A DNA stretch of 64,000 nt, taken from positions 1 to 64,000 of the forward strand of contig NW_026516840.1 of NCBI RefSeq assembly GCF_025766255.1, in the 5' to 3' direction. Below the pieces are notes generated by a model. The model made no database searches and was not told where the DNA came from. It saw only the letters and a list, made by a program, of their open reading frames with translations. The position numbers were made by a program, and so were the translations under genes. Every line of letters starts with the position of its first letter. Positions within the stretch are counted from its first letter, which is position 1. Shown piece by piece: positions 58,201 through 64,000 of this stretch. The stretch comes from Zychaea mexicana. Its lineage: Eukaryota > Mucoromycota > Mucoromycetes > Mucorales > Lichtheimiaceae.

Positions 58201-58634
58201 CTCTTCTCACTCACCACCATAAACATACACTCTCCGATCCTCTGATCCGTTCCAATGACACTCACATTGAATAGCTTTGGTTTAGAAAAGTTGACGAAGA
58301 GGAAGAAGAGCCCCATGATTGCTGCGGATGCGCGGTTACATAGTAGAATGAACACATATGCTACGCGGCATTTGAGCCAGTTCATTCTATCCAATCAGAT
58401 TGCTCTCTCATGGTTATGACGCGCCGAGGTGTGTGGCTCCTCCAGGTCAGAAACTTTGCTTTACAGTGAATGTATGTCATTGTGAGTAGACGGGTATCGC
58501 ATCGAGGAAAGACTCAAAGGATAACCGTCATTAACACGATATGAAGCTCACTTTGAATCCTTCATCATCTGAGAAGCGTCATCGCTACAAACACGCTGAA
58601 TACAAGTATCAACGTATTCACTACACTATGTATA
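58201..58634. other. Intergenic, array to Helitron relic
   Basis: No gene supported. A short plus-strand frame near 58540-58660 may be degraded upstream Helitron helicase sequence. Confidence 0.4.
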
Positions 58635-59801
58635 CAGGAGTATCCAAGATCTCATGAGACATGACGATCCCGCACTTGCCGATGTTCCATTTGATAAGAA
58701 ATCATGGTCTTTGGTGTTGCCTTTCGCCAGGTATACAACATTGTATCCTCTCTTCTACTTTGCATCCTTTTACTATCGAGCGGTAGTACTTACATCAAAG
58801 TATCTGCATCAAACCTGTTGATAGGTCCTTCCTATGATATCATACCAAATGCATCGCGCTCGCAAATCGTACAGTAGTATCTAAATCGTTCATCAATTTG
58901 GCCCAGTGTCACCGTCCACCGTCTTGAAACCAACATGCGCGTCCAACAACCTGCCAACACCAATGACACAAACGAGCATGGCCAGTTTATGCAGTATTTA
59001 CTTTGCATCGGTGATGGTGCTGAGCTGTAGGTGCCAACCACTGATGACAGAGTCCGGCTACCAGATCGGATGCTCATGCCACATTACAACATGTACGAGC
59101 TCATAGAAACCATTTACGGCAACCTCAACGCACCACATATGGATCGTGATTACCTCATCAGTCGCTCTATCTTGACTTCAAAGAATGTCGACGTTACAGC
59201 ACCCAACGAACTGATACTCGAACATTTCCCAGGCACTGCACACGAATTCCAGAGCGCTGATACACTGGATGATCCAGAAGATCAAATGACATACCCACCA
59301 GAGCTTCTCAATGCAATAAATCCATCCGACCTCCCACCGCATTTGCTAAAACTCAAAGTCGGTTGCCCAGTCATGCTTTTGAGAAACTTGCACACCCAAA
59401 GTGGTCTCTGCAATGGGACACGGCTGATCGTACGCTCTTTCCAGCGATATGTACTTGAAGCTGAGATAGCCACTGGGCCTCATGCCGGTAACATTGTCTT
59501 GATCCCTCGTATAACACTCACACCATCGGAAACACGCTCCCCTATCCAATTTAAACGCACGCAATTCCCTGTTCGCCTGGCATTTGCAATGACCATCAAT
59601 AAGGCACAGGGTCAAACTTTTAACACTGTTGGCCTCTACTTACCTGAGCCTCCTTTCACGCATGGTCTGCTCTATGTAGCCATGTCGCGCGTCCGCACCC
59701 CGTCGTCTATTAGAATCATGTTAGATCCCGAGAACTCAAGTATCGCGGGTCAGCAAGGCCAAAACACCCGAAATGTTGTTTTCCATGAAGTTCTTCTCTA
59801 A
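58635..59801 (+). pseudogene. Helitron RepHel helicase (Pif1-like), C-terminal relic
   Basis: The piece near 58645-58740 keeps DLMRHDDPALADVPF and, after a frame change, VFGVAFRQV (compare the family's VFGGDFRQV). The frame resumes with RLETNMRVQQPA near 58915 and is cut by TAG at 59028-59030. It then runs open to 59801: RMLMPHYNMYELIETIYGNL, LKLKVGCPVMLLRNLHTQSG, LCNGTRLIV, FPVRLAFAMTINKAQGQTF and LLYVAMSRVR. These are the Pif1/RecD-type helicase motifs III-VI of Helitron replication proteins. The Rep domain and helicase motifs I-II are missing. It is a truncated, inactive rolling-circle transposon. The 3' end may be near 60225. Confidence 0.82.
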
Positions 59802-59802
59802 T

Positions 59803-59910
59803 TCTCTTTATCTTCTATTCTCTTTATTATCTCCTATTCTCTTTTTTATTGCTTATTCTCTTTTTTTCTCGCCTATTCTCTTTTTTTCTCGCCTATTCTC
59901 TTTTTATCAA
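59803..59910. repeat. ~20-bp tandem repeat, six units
   Basis: Units of TATTCTCTTTTTTTCTCGCC, two of them perfect, directly follow the helicase stop codon. Confidence 0.8.
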
Positions 59911-60084
59911 TATCACTACATCATCTTTGTCAACACTTCTTTTCGCATTGCATTCTAAACTGGAGATAGTTAAGTATCCAACTTTGACGACTTTCTATGA
60001 TAGGCTACTTCTCACTGCACAATGATCTTGCTTTTGATTTTGAAAACAGACAATAAGCATCTAATACCAAAACATTGATCCAAC

Positions 60085-60225
60085 CTCGCTCGACAGGGGG
60101 TTTGGGGGGCTTGCCCCTCACTTGGGGTTCAAGGGGGGAACCCCCTTGCGACGCGTTTCCGTTGAATGACACGGAGCGAAGCGGAGGGGCTCATTCATCC
60201 GAGCGAAGCGAGGAAGGACCGCTAA
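60085..60225. mobile_element. Candidate Helitron 3' terminal region
   Basis: GC-rich and structured unlike the AT-rich flanks. It has a hairpin GGGGTTC-AAGGGGG-GAACCCC near 60124-60146, repeated GAGCGAAGCG strings, and then CTAA followed by T at 60222-60226, matching the Helitron CTRR-T end rule. It is downstream of the helicase in the expected orientation. The exact terminus is uncertain. Confidence 0.45.
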
Positions 60226-60733
60226 TATTTAGTAAAATACTTATAACATTTAGTGCGTGTTTAGTGTGGGTTTAAACAACTGATGTAGCTGTGGGGAGAT
60301 TTCATGAGCTAGTTATGATTGGATGCCGAGTTCGTTTATCATCGTAGATGAGTATTTACAGGGCTTCAGAGGAGAACAAAAAAAAGTTAGTACGAGTCAC
60401 AGGAAACAGATACACATAAGAATGCAAATGTTGCTGCTGTTGTGCACAAGTAGAGCGTACATAGACTAGCGCACAATCGGGAAGCGTGTCATGGAAGTCC
60501 TTCTTTCTACAAATCTAACTAGCCTGCTCTTGCTTATTTCCATGTAGAAGAGGCCAAGACGAATATCCATAGATTACTGTAGAGAGACACGCTACGTGTT
60601 ACTTCGACTTCTTAGCTATCACACAGTCATCTGCTTAAAATTGATATTCAAACTTCTTGTTGTCTAATCAGCATTTTTGCTCCAAGTTGCCACTACATAC
60701 TTTTCTGTTGCACACGAATAAATAAACCATTAG
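60226..60733. other. Intergenic, about 500 bp
   Basis: No supportable gene or repeat. Confidence 0.4.
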
Positions 60734-61136
60734 CAAGAGTTTACTGCTTCTATTCGCTTCCGCAACTGATCCAGTATCTCTTCTGTGGGAAGAAAAGCAG
60801 TTCAGTAACCGTTTGAATGATTCACCACCTTTGACGAAACGGTACAGCTTCCGAAACTTCTATGTTTATGTAATCGCTAGGAACAACGATTCCCGTTTAG
60901 CGGATCAGGTTATTCTCAGTGACAGTCTATCTGACTTTCAAGAGCGGGATCAGCAACGTAAGACACTCAAAATCCTGCGAAGGTCATTGACGCGAGAGAC
61001 CTACAACTGTCGCTTAACATATGTAAACTCCACTCCACCGCACTATGCACTATGTATTCAATTATTGGACCACTTAATTCGAGTTCTCGACAAAGATATC
61101 GCAAGGATAGATAAAAGGCCCGTCTTGAGTAATTGA
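60734..61136 (+). CDS. Orphan exon-like ORF, unrecognised
   Basis: Following an ATTAG acceptor the frame is open for 134 codons to TGA (61134-61136). It reads LLLFASATDPVSLLWEEKQF, LTKRYSFRNFYVYVIARNND, LSDFQERDQQRKTLKILRRS and ALCIQLLDHLIRVLDKDIAR. The composition is protein-like with amphipathic helices. There is no upstream exon or start with good context; an internal Met lies at 60813. It may be the 3' exon of a gene or a relic. Family not recognised. Confidence 0.35.
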
Positions 61137-61734
61137 CGAGTAAAGACTTAAACAGGGCGAATAGCGAAAAGGTTTGGTATTGATGATAAGCAGATGTTTT
61201 AGTCGCAATATGGGTGTTAGTGTTGATACGAACCGTTACCACGTGACATAGGTTGCCTTTTTGGCCTTTTTCATGTTCCAGACAGGAAGTGTCAGAGACG
61301 TATCTGTTTTATAAATGTCATGGTGTGAAGTACTGTCTCTGAGCATGACCTGGGATGGTCATAAGAGTATGATTCGCCGTAGTAGTAAAGTTTCTCGTCA
61401 AAAAGTACCTTGGGAGTGCAAGGTTCTTCACCTATAAATGATGAGGACTCCAGCATTTAAAAAGTGATGAATTGGGCAAGATACGTAGTATGTACTACTG
61501 AGGTACTCAATTCGTATTTCAAGTTAGTGCTCGGCAAGGAAGGCACAGAAGGAAAAGGATGAAGCTTAAAAAATCGTTTTTCTTGCAGAACTCTCAGGAT
61601 TTCGGTAAGCCTAATTATCGATCTTGTTGACTTTTGTAAGTCAATTAAAACACACACAAACAAAGTGCCCTTTGATTTTATGACTCATTGCTGCCATATG
61701 ACTCAGGAGAACTTTTAGTAGAATAAAAAGCACT
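61137..61734. other. Intergenic, about 600 bp
   Basis: No supportable gene. It contains short purine-rich runs. Confidence 0.4.
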
Positions 61735-61845
61735 TTACATTAGAGAAGTGTTGAAAGAATATTGCTCCTGCTCCTTCTTCTTTTCCTGCAGCGTCTGCAG
61801 CTCTTCGCGGGACTGCCGGCTCTTATTCTTGGCCGTGATAGCCAC
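61735..61845 (-). pseudogene. Orphan terminal exon, charged coiled-coil C terminus
   Basis: After a CAAATAG acceptor the minus strand reads AITAKNKSRQSREELQTLQE, then KKKEQEQYSFNTSL, and stops at TAA 61735-61737 (37 codons, phase 0). The GC-rich codon use stands out from the AT-rich surroundings. No preceding exon can be found. It is probably the retained last exon of a lost or translocated gene. Confidence 0.35.
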
Positions 61846-62470
61846 CTATTTGACCCGACCCGCACGGTTCGACGTCACTCTAGTAATAACCGTACATATG
61901 AAATAATTTCTTCGCGCCGGAAAATGTTACTTTACTAATATTTTTAGAGAAATAAAAGAGTGGAAAGGAGAGAGTAGTGAAGCCATCAGAGCTTATCTCG
62001 AAGCAGTGTTTTTATATCAATCGTCAACTGACCCCAAAGAAGGAAAAAACAGATTTGACAGCATCACCTGCCAACCCAGGTCATGTCATGTTACACAGAC
62101 AAGCACACTAGGCTCGTACACTGGACACGCCGAGCAGGTCAGTCATCTCTTTAGGAAAGCTGCCATCCGATCTCTGCGCACTCAGTTATTATGCTTCATA
62201 GCTCACGGACTGTTTTCCTTAAGAACAGACGGTCGAACCGATAGCGTCTTCAACCAATAATATTCGAAACTATAACAAACAACAATATACCCATGCTCAT
62301 CCTTGCTAAACTGTTAAAGATAACTACAACAGCACCGCTATAGCATTCATGGAGACACGAATGACAATAACTCAAGTCCATCTATGTAATTTTGTTTGAT
62401 ATCCAACCCCGTCCTTAGTAACCATGCTTCCACCTATCATATAACCAGAAATGACTGGTACAATAATATG
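61846..62470. other. Intergenic, about 620 bp
   Basis: No supportable gene; several short frames only. Confidence 0.4.
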
Positions 62471-62479
62471 TTATTCTTG

Positions 62480-62730
62480 AACGTAACAAAGCAGCAGGCA
62501 CTCTGCATGTTCCATTGCTAGAGTATACCAAGGATAAGGTCGACAGGCTTCCGAACCGCTCGCTTGGACCAAAATGGAAGACCGAGAACCTTGCTACATA
62601 TTTATACGACCCTCACTGGAAACTGATATCGTTCACATGCTTCACTCAAAAGAAGCTGGAAAACGGACATGGCTGTTACAGCAGATGATATCCAAAAACA
62701 ACAGCAGCAACCACTGGGGCACTCAGTCAA
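62480..62730 (+). pseudogene. Possible hAT-family transposase relic
   Basis: The frame reads VILERNKAAGTLHVPLLEYT, then NRSLGPKWKTENLATYLYDP and HWKLISFTCFTQKKLEN. A frame change follows, then RTWLLQQMISKNNSSNHWGT. The segment L-A-T-Y-L-x-DPxWK-x-ISF resembles the conserved 'LDPRxK-x-LxF' region in the C-terminal half of hAT transposases. Short and broken; the assignment rests on one motif. Confidence 0.35.
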
Positions 62731-62907
62731 CCGATAGGCAACTTTTATATTTTTGGTACATCAAAGAAAGAACAGGAAGTTAAACATAACTACTCTAACT
62801 AATAAAAACATATAATTAGAAAGAAACTTTTATATTGTGCGCGTGTGTATATGTGGTGATTGTTTTGGAAGGAGACGGGGATCGGGTCTAAATGTAAAGC
62901 ATGAATG

Positions 62908-64000
62908 TTAGAACTGAATTCCTTCGCCACGTAACTCGCGTTCAATGACTTCGATCACGAGCTTAGGATCGGCACGCTCCACGGGCACGACAGACCGCTC
63001 CTTGTCCAACAAGCCATGGAATTCGGAGGGCAAGACATCCTTCTGGAAATTAAAGCCGGGAACTTCTTTGAGGGCAGACTCGACGGCCTCTGAGAACTTG
63101 GCAGGATGGGCAGTAGCAAGGCAGACCATGATCTCCTTGCCCTGGGGGTATGCAAGCAATTGGCGACGCTTGCTGACCAGTTCGGCGGCAGTGACACCGA
63201 CGGAGGTATGTGGATCAAGGACGTATGAAGCCTGACCAGGCTTGTCGTAGAACTCGCGGATCGTAGCAAGAGTTTCCTTGTCAGTGATCATGGCAGAATC
63301 AAAGACCTTGCGAGCGTTGAGGACAACAGCATCCTTGACCTTGAAGTTACCCTTTTCCTTGAGCTGCTGCATCCATCCAGCAACAGTCTGACCAGCCTCA
63401 TCACTCAGCTTTTCGTTTTCTTCGCTGTCCTCAGCAGCCACTTCGGTCTTGCCACTATCCGATTCGGCATCACGGGCCAAGTACCACAAGAGACGTTCAA
63501 AGTTGGACGACACCAAGATGTCCATGGCGGGTGAGAGTGTTTCCTTAACATTGCCATCAACACCAGTCTGCTTCTCATAAGCGTTGCTCTCAAAGAATCG
63601 ATAGAGGATGTCGTTTTCGTTGGTAGCAACAATGAGCTTCTTGGCAGGCAAGCCCATGCGGTACGCATAGTAGCCAGCCAAGATGTCACCAAAGTTACCA
63701 GTGGGTACGGAGAAGTTGAAGTTTAAGGCTTCGGCTTCGCTGGAAGCGGGATCAATGTTGAGTGAGCGCAAAAGCGAAAAGTAGGCCTGGAAGTAGTATA
63801 CGGTCTGTGCGAGGATACGAGCCCAGTTGATCGAGTTGACAGCACCGAGATGGTGGCGGTCGTTGAATTCGCGGTTGCCGAACAGGTTCTTAACGATGTC
63901 CTGACAGTCGTCAAAGGTGCCTTCAACGGACAAATTGTGGACGTTCTTGTCGAGGACAGTGGTCATCTGAGCTTCCTGGATCGGGCTGACACGGCCGTGG
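62908..64000 (-). CDS. THR4: Threonine synthase, C-terminal part (cut by right window edge)
   Basis: The minus strand is open for 363 codons from the right edge to TAA at 62908-62910, so the 5' part lies outside. It begins with GRVSPIQEAQMTTV and continues NVHNLSVEGTFDDCQDIVKN. PLP-enzyme fold type II motifs follow: NSINWARILAQTVYYF, FSVPTGNFGDILAGYYAYRM and GLPAKKLIVATNENDILYRF. The enzyme converts O-phosphohomoserine to threonine and phosphate in the cytosol. The lysine binding PLP should be in the missing upstream part. An acidic insert (AAEDSEENEKLSDE) interrupts the C-terminal domain, as in fungal forms. Codon use is GC-richer than the neighbouring relics. Confidence 0.95.
   Translation of the reverse strand, partial: HGRVSPIQEAQMTTVLDKNVHNLSVEGTFDDCQDIVKNLFGNREFNDRHHLGAVNSINWARILAQTVYYFQAYFSLLRSLNIDPASSEAEALNFNFSVPTGNFGDILAGYYAYRMGLPAKKLIVATNENDILYRFFESNAYEKQTGVDGNVKETLSPAMDILVSSNFERLLWYLARDAESDSGKTEVAAEDSEENEKLSDEAGQTVAGWMQQLKEKGNFKVKDAVVLNARKVFDSAMITDKETLATIREFYDKPGQASYVLDPHTSVGVTAAELVSKRRQLLAYPQGKEIMVCLATAHPAKFSEAVESALKEVPGFNFQKDVLPSEFHGLLDKERSVVPVERADPKLVIEVIERELRGEGIQF

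Noticed and set aside
1..64000. CRISPR array
   Set aside because: No regularly spaced identical repeats with unique spacers; tandem repeats present are minisatellites, and the organism is eukaryotic.
1..64000. tRNA or rRNA genes
   Set aside because: T-loop-like strings (for example near 12307, 17308 and 46857) were inspected by eye, but none had matching T-stem and acceptor arms. A tRNA scan would settle it.

Overview
The window looks like nuclear DNA of an early-diverging filamentous fungus, most likely Mucoromycota (Mucorales-like). The genes are split by many short GT-AG introns (about 50-160 nt). Several proteins carry poly-Gln, poly-Asn, poly-His or poly-Ser runs. The conserved set is fungal: Ada3/Ngg1, Cgr1, protein kinase A, GH27 alpha-galactosidase, Lcb1, Rfc1, Ku70, an alpha-arrestin, heat shock factor and threonine synthase. 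Nothing prokaryotic, organellar or viral was seen. Family assignments come from reading motifs, not from a database search. Most multi-exon models were checked by confirming that exon lengths sum to a whole number of codons.

Layout. 1-8.9 kb is repeat-rich. It has a partial gene running off the left edge, the first copy of a 2-kb duplicated segment (957-2965), and a decayed transposon gene (3174-7819, minus) that joins a DDE-type transposase to a WRN/RNase D-like 3'-5' exonuclease. A solo LTR with perfect 5-bp target duplications is nested in that gene. 8.9-16.4 kb is gene-dense: ADA3 (minus) and CGR1 (plus) share a 257-bp divergent promoter, followed by the PKA catalytic subunit. 17.6-19.6 kb is the second copy of the duplication. 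20-23.8 kb has an apparently membrane-anchored alpha-galactosidase (minus) divergent from a Gln-rich intronless gene (plus). 25.9-27.8 kb is LCB1. 34-45.1 kb holds a short-chain dehydrogenase pseudogene, then RFC1, KU70 and an alpha-arrestin in tandem on the plus strand.

45.1-53.8 kb is an accessory stretch. It contains a 974-bp hAT-type non-autonomous element with 8-bp target duplications, a GTCC-rich minisatellite, a pair of small paralogous ORFs of unknown family, a ~150-bp TA-flanked MITE and orphan exon-like fragments. 53.8-56.0 kb is a heat shock factor gene. It is followed by an odd ~200-bp degenerate array (56.4-58.2 kb) whose units each carry a consensus splice donor on the minus strand. 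58.6-60.2 kb is a Helitron helicase relic with a plausible Helitron 3' end. The right end has further relics and a partial threonine synthase.

Functionally, RFC1 (clamp loading) and KU70 (end joining) sit side by side, and ADA3 (SAGA/ADA histone acetylation) is divergent from CGR1 (ribosome biogenesis). PKA and HSF are general regulators; LCB1 starts sphingolipid synthesis; the arrestin should recruit a Rsp5-type ubiquitin ligase. The most unusual items are the DDE/exonuclease fusion, in which the exonuclease appears to sit inside the DDE core, and the 56.4-58.2 kb splice-signal array.
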